DNA from: Nitriliruptoraceae bacterium
GTDB taxonomy: Bacteria > Actinomycetota > Nitriliruptoria > Nitriliruptorales > Nitriliruptoraceae
Assembly (NCBI GenBank): GCA_007117945.1
Contig: SKTN01000432.1
Span: forward strand, 1-5,576
Direction of reading: 5' to 3'
Length of the DNA: 5,576 bases
Shown here piece by piece: positions 1 through 5,541 of this stretch. The notes beneath the pieces were generated by a model. The model saw only the letters and a list, made by a program, of their open reading frames with translations, ran no database searches and was not told the origin of the DNA. Each line of letters starts with the position of its first letter. The first letter of the stretch is position 1. The position numbers and the translations under genes are program-made.

Positions 1-354
1 CGCGGCGTGTCGGTGCACCGCGCCGACTGCTCCAACGTCGCCGACCTCGAGCGTGACCCCGACCGCTTCGTGCCCGTGGACTGGTCCGGTGACACCACCG
101 CCTCCTTCCTCGTCCAGATCGAGGTGGAGGCCCTCGACCGCAAGCACCTGCTGCGCGACATCACCGCGGTGCTCGGCGACCTGCACATCAACATCACCTC
201 GGCCCAGGTCGGCACGGCCAAGGACCGCATCGCCCGGCTGAAGTTCACCTTCGAGCTCGGCGACCCCTCCCACCTCGAGGAGGCCCTGCGCTCCATCCGG
301 CGGGTCTCCGGGGTGTACGACGCCTTCCGGGCCGTGCCACAGGGCCAGCGGTGA
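1..354 (+). CDS. rel: Rel/SpoT-family (p)ppGpp synthetase/hydrolase, C-terminal end (5' truncated by window)
   Basis: Only the last 117 codons are present; the frame is open from base 1 and ends at TGA 352-354. The visible start, RGVSVHRADCSNV, is the conserved motif that precedes the ACT domain in long Rel/RelA/SpoT proteins. Residues from about 33 onward (SFLVQIEVEALDRKHLLRDITAVLGDLHINI) are the ACT domain, and the protein ends in the family-typical GVYDAFRAVPQ. Long Rel enzymes make (p)ppGpp from ATP and GTP/GDP and hydrolyse it again. Their C-terminal half, including ACT, senses uncharged tRNA on the ribosome and controls the two N-terminal catalytic domains, which lie outside this window. 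The GTG at position 7 is an internal valine codon, not a start. Placement just upstream of an MBL hydrolase and hisS fits the actinobacterial rel locus. Whether this copy has both catalytic activities cannot be seen; bifunctionality is inferred from actinobacterial orthologues. Confidence 0.93.
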   Translation, partial: RGVSVHRADCSNVADLERDPDRFVPVDWSGDTTASFLVQIEVEALDRKHLLRDITAVLGDLHINITSAQVGTAKDRIARLKFTFELGDPSHLEEALRSIRRVSGVYDAFRAVPQGQR

Positions 355-355
355 G
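350..355 (+). promoter_or_regulatory. Likely ribosome binding site of the GNAT gene, overlapping the rel stop codon
   Basis: The bases GGTGAG span the rel TGA and lie six bases before the ATG at 362. GGTGA can pair with the 5' part of the anti-Shine-Dalgarno sequence, and no better purine tract lies closer. A binding site embedded in the previous stop codon suggests translational coupling of the acetyltransferase to rel. Confidence 0.45.
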
Positions 356-361
356 CCCCGG

Positions 362-1246
362 ATGTCCTGGACGCTGCGGGAGGTCGAGGAACCCGAGCGC
401 CTCCGGGCGGCGGTGGAGGTCTTCGCCGACACCTACGGCACCGAGGTACACCGTCGCCACCGGGTGATGGCCAGCGCCGCCGGCCAGGGGAGGGGGGTGC
501 GGGGGTGGCTGGTCGAGGGTGCCGCCGCGCAGGTGCACGGCATCCTGCTCCACCGCGGGACGCCGCCGGTCCTCCTCGCCCTGGCGGAGGTCGCCACCGC
601 CCCCCAGGTCGCGCGGCTCCTGTCGTCGGAGCGCCGGGGACCGGACCAGGTCCTGCCGCCCACGGCCGGGGGCGGCGTCGAGCTGCTGGGTGCCGCAACG
701 ACGGCGGAGGCCGTCGCCCGCGCCCTGGCGGAGGCCTCTGACGGGCGGGCGCGCCGGGCGATGGGGCTGCACCTGCTGGTCTGCCGCCAGCTGCGGCCGC
801 CGGACCGGGTGTGCGATGGCGCGCCGCGGCGGGCCGAACCCCGGGATGCACCGGTGGTCGCCGAGCTGACCAGCGCGTTCATCCGTGAGGCGCTGCCGCA
901 CCGGGCCGCGGAGGCGCCCGAGCTCGGTCGTCGCGCGGTCGAGGACCTCGACGGTGAGCACGGGCTCACCCTGTGGGAGGAGGGTGGGCAGGCGGTGGCC
1001 CTGGCACGCCTCGGGGTGCCGGCTGCAGGCGGCCGCTCCATCAGCCTGGTGTACACCCCACCCCGGCTGCGGGGACGGGGCTACGCCAGCGGCCTGGTCG
1101 CCGCCCTGACCGCCGAGGCGCTGGCCGGCGGTGCCGAGCTGGTCGACCTCTCCACCGACGTGGACCATCCCTTCAGCACCCGCCTGTACGAGGCCCTGGG
1201 GTTCGAACGGGTGGGCGCGCACGCCAGCTGGGTGGTGGAGCAGTAG
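362..1246 (+). CDS. GNAT-family N-acetyltransferase, two-domain, unknown substrate
   Basis: The protein has 294 residues. The C-terminal half (about 155-294) is a clear GNAT fold: SISLVYTPP forms the beta-4 strand, followed by the acetyl-CoA pyrophosphate-binding loop R235-L-R-G-R-G240 (pattern R/Q-x-x-G-x-G/A). The later segment DHPFSTRLYEALGFERVG is the typical beta-5/alpha-4 region with the LYEALGF signature. The N-terminal 140 or so residues carry no motif I recognise and may be a degenerate second GNAT-like domain, as in other 280-300 residue members. The gene starts seven bases after rel and ends 42 bases before the MBL gene, so co-transcription with both is likely. In M. tuberculosis I recall ppiB between rel and the MBL gene, so this acetyltransferase occupies a variable slot. 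The acceptor could be a small molecule, a protein N-terminus or an antibiotic; nothing in the sequence decides. No signal peptide or membrane segment is seen, so it is probably cytosolic. Confidence 0.85.
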   Translation: MSWTLREVEEPERLRAAVEVFADTYGTEVHRRHRVMASAAGQGRGVRGWLVEGAAAQVHGILLHRGTPPVLLALAEVATAPQVARLLSSERRGPDQVLPPTAGGGVELLGAATTAEAVARALAEASDGRARRAMGLHLLVCRQLRPPDRVCDGAPRRAEPRDAPVVAELTSAFIREALPHRAAEAPELGRRAVEDLDGEHGLTLWEEGGQAVALARLGVPAAGGRSISLVYTPPRLRGRGYASGLVAALTAEALAGGAELVDLSTDVDHPFSTRLYEALGFERVGAHASWVVEQ

Positions 1247-1275
1247 CCTGCCCGGGCGACCCCGTGGTCCCACCC

Positions 1276-1279
1276 GGAG
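1276..1279 (+). promoter_or_regulatory. Ribosome binding site of the MBL-fold hydrolase gene
   Basis: GGAG lies nine bases before the GTG at 1289. It supports that GTG as the start, giving the N-terminus MSEPFVLGAPLGRWQTNCYAVGD, which fits where this family begins. Confidence 0.6.
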
Positions 1280-1288
1280 CCAGCTCAC

Positions 1289-2032
1289 GTGTCCGAACCC
1301 TTCGTCCTCGGCGCCCCCCTCGGTCGGTGGCAGACGAACTGCTACGCCGTGGGTGATCGCGAGCGCGGCACCGCTGTGCTCATCGATCCGGGCGAGACCG
1401 CCGAGGCACAGGCCCTCGAGATGCTCGACAGCGTCGGGGCCCGGTGCGAGGCGATCCTGTTGACCCACGGCCACCTCGACCACCTGTGGGCCGTGCCGGA
1501 CCTGGCACGGACCCTTGATGTGCCGGTGCTCCTCCACGCCGAGGACCGGTGGCTGTGGGATGACCCCGCAGCGGCCTTCGGTGCGCCCCCGGAGCTGCTC
1601 GCGAAGGAGTTCGGGATCGAGTGGGACCCGCCCACCGAGCACCTCGACACCGTGGACGACGGTCAGCGCCTGCGGCTGGCGGGCGTGGCCTTCGACGTGG
1701 TGCACAACCCGGGCCACACCCCGGGGCACGTCACCTACCTCGGCAGGGACCTGGGCGGGGCCACGGTGACCTTCCCGCTGGGGGACGCGGAGCAGGCCAC
1801 CGAGGAGGTGCTGTTCTCCGGCGACCTGCTCTTCGCCGGCTCGATCGGGCGCACGGACTTCCCCCGCGGGTCGATGGCGGACATGCTGCGCTCCCTGGCC
1901 ACCACCGTGCTGCCCTTGGAGGACGACACCCTGGTGCTGTCCGGTCACGGCCCGGATACCAGCGTGGGCTACGAGCGCGAGACCAACCCCTTCCTGCGCC
2001 AGGCACTGGAGGCGCAGGGCCGACATCCCTGA
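1289..2032 (+). CDS. MBL-fold metallo-hydrolase, glyoxalase II-like
   Basis: This 247-residue protein has all the metal-binding motifs of the metallo-beta-lactamase superfamily. T59-H60-G-H62-L-D64-H65 is the HxHxDH motif, H143 lies in PGHTPGH, D179 lies in FSGDLLF, and H220 lies in LSGHGPDTS. It begins with NCYAVGD and VLIDPG, the usual first strands. The short 'hydroxyacylglutathione hydrolase-like' group hydrolyses thioesters or related small substrates with a two-metal centre in the cytosol. The exact substrate is unknown, and actinobacteria generally use mycothiol rather than glutathione. It resembles M. tuberculosis Rv2581c as I recall it (IGRTD, VVLPGHG and NPFL motifs), which also lies between rel and hisS, so it is probably the positional orthologue. 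A short insertion at about residues 152-171 separates PGHTPGHVTYLG from LFSGD. The start is GTG with a GGAG nine bases upstream. There is no signal peptide, which argues against a secreted beta-lactamase. Confidence 0.9.
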   Translation: MSEPFVLGAPLGRWQTNCYAVGDRERGTAVLIDPGETAEAQALEMLDSVGARCEAILLTHGHLDHLWAVPDLARTLDVPVLLHAEDRWLWDDPAAAFGAPPELLAKEFGIEWDPPTEHLDTVDDGQRLRLAGVAFDVVHNPGHTPGHVTYLGRDLGGATVTFPLGDAEQATEEVLFSGDLLFAGSIGRTDFPRGSMADMLRSLATTVLPLEDDTLVLSGHGPDTSVGYERETNPFLRQALEAQGRHP

Positions 2033-2065
2033 GCGTCGACGCGCGGCGCACCCTCCCGCTGCCGC

Positions 2066-2081
2066 CGGCGGGTTCCCGCCG
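2066..2081 (+). terminator. Small GC hairpin downstream of the MBL gene (weak terminator candidate)
   Basis: CGGCGGG at 2066-2072 and CCCGCCG at 2075-2081 are exact inverted repeats separated by TT. In RNA this would fold as six pairs closed by a GUUC loop. It lies 33 bases after the MBL stop and 64 bases before hisS. No T-run follows, so intrinsic termination is only a possibility, and short GC inverted repeats are common by chance in such DNA. Confidence 0.25.
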
Positions 2082-2113
2082 TCCCACGGCCCCCCATGGT
2101 CTGACGACACGCA

Positions 2114-2124
2114 CCGTCTGACGG
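2114..2124. promoter_or_regulatory. Palindrome upstream of hisS, possible operator
   Basis: CCGTC-T-GACGG is an exact 11-base inverted repeat with a one-base centre, 21 bases before the hisS start codon. Its core GTCTGACG (2116-2123) also occurs at 2099-2106, seventeen bases upstream, so the site is partly duplicated. A protein dimer could bind here, but no known regulator motif is recognised and chance is a real alternative. Confidence 0.2.
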
Positions 2125-2134
2125 CCCCCACCTC

Positions 2135-2138
2135 GAGG
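2135..2138 (+). promoter_or_regulatory. Ribosome binding site of hisS
   Basis: GAGG lies seven bases before the ATG at 2146, a standard spacing. It supports this start, which places SGTRDLLP near the N-terminus as expected for HisRS. Confidence 0.6.
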
Positions 2139-2145
2139 TCCCTCC

Positions 2146-3462
2146 ATGGCCAGCATCGACGCCAACCCCGCCTCCGGCACCCGCGACCTGCTGCCCGCCG
2201 AGGTCGCCCGTCGCGAGCGTGCCTTCACCGCGATCCGGCGGACCTTCGACGCCCACGGCTTCGCGCCTCTGGACACCCCCGCCTTCGAACGGCTCGAGGT
2301 GCTCACGGGCAAGTACGGCGAGGAGGGCGACCAGCTGATCTTCAAGATCCTACGTCGAGGTGATCACGAGGCCTCGGGTGACGCCGACCTGGCGCTGCGC
2401 TACGACCTCACCGTGCCCCTGGCGCGGGTCGCGGCCCGTTACGGCTCCCAGCTCCCCACCCCCTTCAAGCGCTACCAGATCGCCCCGGTGTGGCGTGCGG
2501 ACCGGCCGGGCAAGGGCCGCTACCGCGAGTTCTTCCAGTGCGACGTGGACACCATCGGCTCCGACTCACCTACCGCGGACGCCGCGACCCTGGTGGCCGT
2601 CACCGACGCCCTGGACGCCCTGGGGCTCAGCGGCTTCCGGGTGCAGCTCAACTCCCGCAAGGCCCTGCGGGGATTGGTGGAGGCCTACGGCATCCCCGCG
2701 GCGGGCGAGTCCGATGCGCTGACGGCCCTGGACAAGCTGGACAAGATCGGCGCCGACGGCGTGGCCCGCGAGCTCACGGAGCGCGGTATCGATGCCGCCG
2801 CCATCGACGCGCTGGGCGCGGACCTCACCGCCGACGATCCCGCGGCCGCGGTCCGAGCCCGCCTGGAACGCTCCACGGTGGGTCAGGAGGGCCTGGCCGA
2901 GGTGGACCGCGTCCTCGCCCTGGTCGACGGGGTGGTCCCCGTGGCCTACGCCCCCGTGCTCGCCCGGGGGCTGTCGTACTACACCGGCCCGGTCTTCGAG
3001 GTGGTCCACGACCAGCTCGACGCCACCATCGCCGCCGGTGGCCGCTACGACGGCCTGATCGGGATGTTCCAGTCCAGCGACGTGCCCGCCACGGGTGGGT
3101 CCCTCGGGCTGGAGCGGATCCTGCTGCTGCTGGAGGAGGCCGAGGCAGGTGTCACGGGCGAGGCCGGACCCCAGGTGCTGGTCACCGTGATGGACGAGGA
3201 GGGCGCCGCCGACGCCCTGGCGCTCGCGGCCCGGGTGCGCGCCGCGGGGCTGACCGTGGAGCCCTACAGCGGCGGTGGCCGGCTCAAGCTCGCCAAGCAG
3301 CTCAAGTACGCCGACCGTCGGGGTGTCCGGATCGCGATAATCCGTGGTGCGGAGGAGCGGGCCGCGGCTACGGTCACCTGCAAGGCCCTGGCCACGGGCG
3401 AGCAGCGCACGGTGCCCCTCGAGCACCTCGAGGCCACCCTCGCCGAGCTGCTGGAGGCCTGA
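2146..3462 (+). CDS. hisS: Histidyl-tRNA synthetase, eukaryote/Bacteroidetes-like subtype
   Basis: The cytosolic, normally dimeric class II enzyme charges tRNA-His with histidine. At 438 residues it has the usual length. SGTRDLLP near residue 11 is the family start. Motif 2 is W116-R-A-D-R-P-G-K-G-R-Y-R-E-F-F-Q131. The histidine-specific loop A is L272-A-R274-G-L-S-Y-Y279, with R274 as the catalytic arginine equivalent. GGRYDGL spans 298-304, and motif 3 is G317-G-S-L-G-L-E-R324. The anticodon-binding alpha/beta domain runs from about 350 to the end. Several segments follow the subtype I recall from Bacteroidetes and eukaryotes rather than E. coli or M. tuberculosis: GKYGEEGDQLIFKILRRGD, FKRYQIAPVWRADRP, QCDVDTIGSDS, LTALDKLDKIG and LARGLSYYTG. 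The ATG at 2146 has a GAGG ribosome site. The gene stands 113 bases after the MBL gene and 122 before aspS. Some rare codons (CTA, CGA, ATA) occur at about 2350-2360 and 3337. Function is very sure; subtype is from memory of homologues. Confidence 0.96.
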   Translation: MASIDANPASGTRDLLPAEVARRERAFTAIRRTFDAHGFAPLDTPAFERLEVLTGKYGEEGDQLIFKILRRGDHEASGDADLALRYDLTVPLARVAARYGSQLPTPFKRYQIAPVWRADRPGKGRYREFFQCDVDTIGSDSPTADAATLVAVTDALDALGLSGFRVQLNSRKALRGLVEAYGIPAAGESDALTALDKLDKIGADGVARELTERGIDAAAIDALGADLTADDPAAAVRARLERSTVGQEGLAEVDRVLALVDGVVPVAYAPVLARGLSYYTGPVFEVVHDQLDATIAAGGRYDGLIGMFQSSDVPATGGSLGLERILLLLEEAEAGVTGEAGPQVLVTVMDEEGAADALALAARVRAAGLTVEPYSGGGRLKLAKQLKYADRRGVRIAIIRGAEERAAATVTCKALATGEQRTVPLEHLEATLAELLEA

Positions 3463-3469
3463 TACGCCC

Positions 3470-3490
3470 CGCCGTGGCCGCCCCACGGCG
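3470..3490 (+). terminator. First of two tandem hairpins after hisS
   Basis: CGCCGTGG at 3470-3477 pairs perfectly with CCACGGCG at 3483-3490, giving eight pairs with a five-base CCGCC loop. It starts seven bases after the hisS stop codon. There is no T-run, so this would be a U-less terminator, an RNA-stabilising 3' structure, or one part of the larger paired region described in the findings. Confidence 0.45.
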
Positions 3491-3494
3491 CCCC

Positions 3495-3518
3495 CGTCGT
3501 GGCGTCAGCGCCACGGCG
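3495..3518 (+). terminator. Second tandem hairpin in the hisS-aspS gap
   Basis: CGTCGTGGCG at 3495-3504 pairs with CGCCACGGCG at 3509-3518 as ten consecutive pairs, one of them G-U, closed by the four-base loop TCAG. It is separated from the first hairpin by CCCC and shares the 3' arm CCACGGCG exactly. It may strengthen termination after hisS or act in the aspS leader; the next base run is GC-rich, without a T-tract. Confidence 0.5.
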
Positions 3519-3575
3519 CGGCGGCCGTACCACCTCGACGTTTCCGCCTGACCAGCCGACCGACGACCTTCCCCT

Positions 3576-3579
3576 GGAG
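3576..3579 (+). promoter_or_regulatory. Ribosome binding site of aspS
   Basis: GGAG lies five bases before the GTG at 3585. Spacing is short but workable, and it selects the GTG start that gives MSITAFGALRSHGAGTLRAG, matching the length of the N-terminal OB domain in bacterial AspRS. Confidence 0.6.
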
Positions 3580-3584
3580 CTCCC

Positions 3585-5396
3585 GTGAGCATCACCGCCT
3601 TCGGCGCCCTGCGCAGCCACGGCGCCGGCACCCTGCGCGCCGGCCACGCCGACGAGACCGTCACGATCGCCGGCTGGGTCGACACCCGTCGCGACCACGG
3701 GGGCGTGGCCTTCCTCGACCTGCGCGACCGCTCCGGCATCGTGCAGGTCGTCGCCGACCCGGAGGCCTCCGACGCCCTCGCGGCCGCGCACCGCGTGCGC
3801 CCCGAGTGGGTCGTGCGGGTCACGGGCACCGTGCGGATGCGGCCCGAGGGGATGCGCAACGACAAGCTCGACACCGGTGACATCGAGGTGGCGGCCACCT
3901 CGATCGAGGTGCTCGCCGAGGCCCAGACCCCGCCCTTCCCCGTGGAGGACCGCATCGAGGTCTCCGAGGAGCTCCGGCTCACCCACCGCTACGTGGACCT
4001 GCGCCGGCCCCACATGGCGGAGATCCTGCAGCTGCGCTCCCGTGCCACCTCGGTGATCCGCCGGACGATGGAGGAGCACGGCTTCCTCGACGTGGAGACG
4101 CCGATCCTCACCAAGGCCACCCCCGAGGGCGCCCGGGACTTCCTCGTCCCCTCGCGGCTGCAGCCGGGGGAGAGCTACGCCCTGCCGCAGTCGCCCCAGC
4201 TGTTCAAGCAGCTGCTGATGGTGGCCGGGGTGGAGCGCTACTACCAGATCGCCCGCTGCTTCCGCGACGAGAACCTGCGCGCCGACCGCCAGCCGGAGTT
4301 CACCCAGCTCGATGTGGAGCTGTCCTTCGGTGACCAGGAGGACGTGATCGGCATCACCGAGCAGGTGCTGGCCGCGGTGTGGCGCGCGACCCTCGGTGTG
4401 GAGGTCGAGACCCCCTTCCAGCGGCTGACCTACGCGTCGGCGATGGAACGGTTCGGCTCCGACAAGCCGGACCTGCGCATCGAGGGGCTGGAGCTCGCGA
4501 CCCTGGACGAGGTGTTCGCCGACACCGAGGTGGGGGTGTTCAAGGGCGTGCTCGGCGACGGCGGTTCCGTGGTCGCCCTGGCGCTGCCGGGCGGTGGGGA
4601 GATGACCCGCCGGGAGTTCGACGAGCTGGTGGAGTGGGCCAAGCGCCGCGGCGCCAAGGGCCTGGCCTGGGGTGTGGTGGAGGCTGACGGCGGGTTGCGC
4701 TCGCCGCTGTCGAAGTTCATGTCCGAGGCGGAGATCGCCGGCGTGCTGTCGTCCACGGGGGCCGGCCCCGGTGACGCGGTGTTCTTCGGGGCGGGGGAGA
4801 CCACATTCGCCCGGGAGTTGATGGGGGCGCTGCGGGGACACCTCGCCGCCGAGCGTGACCTGATCGGCGACGGGTTCGCCTTCTGCTGGGTGGTGGATGC
4901 GCCCATGTTCGAGCCCGTGGTGGACCGCGGCGAGGCCGTCGGTACCACCGGCTGGACCCCGGTGCACCACCCCTTCACCGCGCCGACACCCAAGTGGATC
5001 GACCGCTTCGAGGAGTCGCCCGGCGAGGCGCTGTCCAACGCCTACGACGTGGTGTGCAACGGCTACGAGCTCGGCGGCGGGTCGATCCGTATCCACGACC
5101 GCGACGTGCAGGCCCGGGTGTTCCGCTTCCTCGGCATCAGCGACGAGGTGGCCGAGGAACGCTTCGGGTTCCTGCTCAGGGGCCTGGCCCACGGCGCCCC
5201 GCCCCACGGCGGGATCGCGCTCGGCCTCGACCGGCTGGTGATGCTGCTGGCGGATGCGAACAACATCCGCGATGTGATCGCCTTCCCCAAGACCCAGTCC
5301 GGCGCGTGCCTGCTGACCGACGCACCCGCGGCCTACGACCCCGTCGCCCTGCGCGACGTCGGCCTACGGCTGCTGCCCGAGGCCACCCGGGACTGA
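3585..5396 (+). CDS. aspS: Aspartyl-tRNA synthetase, probably non-discriminating (Asp/Asn) type
   Basis: This 603-residue protein is a full-length bacterial-type class II AspRS, a cytosolic dimer that joins aspartate to tRNA. The N-terminal OB-fold anticodon domain covers about 1-115 (GWVDTRRDHGG, FLDLRDRSGIVQVV). The catalytic core follows: flipping loop T176-K-A-T-P-E-G-A-R-D185, Q202-S-P-Q205, and motif 2 F226-R-D-E229 with LRADRQPEFTQLD. The GAD domain characteristic of bacterial AspRS is inserted at about 297-425, and motif 3 is G543-I-A-L-G-L-D-R550. Residues H38 (DHGG) and G89 (RPEG) stand where discriminating E. coli AspRS has Leu30 and Lys81. His and Gly at these places are what I recall for non-discriminating enzymes, which also put Asp on tRNA-Asn for GatCAB to amidate. 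GTG start, with a GGAG five bases upstream. No truncation or missing catalytic residue. Identity is very sure; dual specificity is inferred. Confidence 0.96.
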   Translation: MSITAFGALRSHGAGTLRAGHADETVTIAGWVDTRRDHGGVAFLDLRDRSGIVQVVADPEASDALAAAHRVRPEWVVRVTGTVRMRPEGMRNDKLDTGDIEVAATSIEVLAEAQTPPFPVEDRIEVSEELRLTHRYVDLRRPHMAEILQLRSRATSVIRRTMEEHGFLDVETPILTKATPEGARDFLVPSRLQPGESYALPQSPQLFKQLLMVAGVERYYQIARCFRDENLRADRQPEFTQLDVELSFGDQEDVIGITEQVLAAVWRATLGVEVETPFQRLTYASAMERFGSDKPDLRIEGLELATLDEVFADTEVGVFKGVLGDGGSVVALALPGGGEMTRREFDELVEWAKRRGAKGLAWGVVEADGGLRSPLSKFMSEAEIAGVLSSTGAGPGDAVFFGAGETTFARELMGALRGHLAAERDLIGDGFAFCWVVDAPMFEPVVDRGEAVGTTGWTPVHHPFTAPTPKWIDRFEESPGEALSNAYDVVCNGYELGGGSIRIHDRDVQARVFRFLGISDEVAEERFGFLLRGLAHGAPPHGGIALGLDRLVMLLADANNIRDVIAFPKTQSGACLLTDAPAAYDPVALRDVGLRLLPEATRD

Positions 5397-5418
5397 TCCC
5401 GCCGGCCAGCTCGTGGGT

Positions 5419-5439
5419 TGCTCCGGACGGCCCGGGGCA
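5419..5439 (+). terminator. Candidate terminator hairpin after aspS
   Basis: TGCTCCGG at 5419-5426 pairs with CCGGGGCA at 5432-5439 as eight pairs, one G-U, with the five-base loop ACGGC. It begins 23 bases after the aspS stop. The nearest T-run (TTT at 5458-5460) is too far away to count, so it is a moderate candidate only. Confidence 0.35.
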
Positions 5440-5464
5440 CCGGCGTCTGGCCCGTGGTTTGGTC

Positions 5465-5541
5465 GTCCGATCGCCCGTCCCGGGGTCCGGTCGCGGTCCG
5501 GTTTCCCGTGCCGCTGTCCGTTCGCCCGTCCCGGGGTCCGG
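5465..5541. repeat. Pair of 26-base direct repeats, 51-base period, in an A-free tract
   Basis: The segments 5465-5490 and 5516-5541 match at 25 of 26 bases; the only difference is A5470 versus T5521. Both contain the 20-base core TCGCCCGTCCCGGGGTCCGG. Fragments of the same words recur at 5496-5501 (GTCCGG) and 5558-5573 (GTCCC, CGTCGCCCGG). The matching stops abruptly after each copy. The array lies in the non-coding DNA after aspS and may continue beyond the window edge. Confidence 0.8.

Noticed and set aside
487..508. G-run cluster in the GNAT gene that might form a G-quadruplex
   Set aside because: Only three runs of three or more G are present (487-490, 492-497, 501-505) plus a GG; it encodes an in-frame GRGVRGW segment, and G-runs are common in such DNA.
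1250..1257. GCCCGGGC palindrome after the GNAT stop codon
   Set aside because: It is a perfect 8-base palindrome with no room for a loop, and such words are frequent by chance at this GC content.
245..2131. A 628-codon open frame on the minus strand opposite rel, GNAT and MBL genes
   Set aside because: It runs antisense through three well-supported genes, its translation is low-complexity (G, R, A, P, H-rich) with no motif, and long antisense frames are expected at this GC content.
2350..2368. Cluster of less common codons (CTA, CGT, CGA, GGT, GAT) in hisS as a sign of recent transfer
   Set aside because: The cluster is only a few codons long and the rest of the gene matches its neighbours in codon use, so it does not show recent acquisition.
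2490..3551. A 353-codon + strand frame overlapping hisS and the following gap
   Set aside because: It is the out-of-frame shadow of hisS; its product is almost wholly R, G, P and A, and its run into the gap just reflects lack of stops.
3499..3588. A possible 29-codon leader peptide (GTG start) whose TGA overlaps the aspS GTG start
   Set aside because: No ribosome site precedes it, its start lies inside a strong hairpin stem, and it is not notably rich in Asp or His codons. The overlap is probably chance.
3264..5207. A 647-codon open frame on the minus strand opposite hisS and aspS
   Set aside because: It is the antisense shadow of two clear synthetase genes; its protein is repetitive in H, G, L, E and lacks any recognisable domain.
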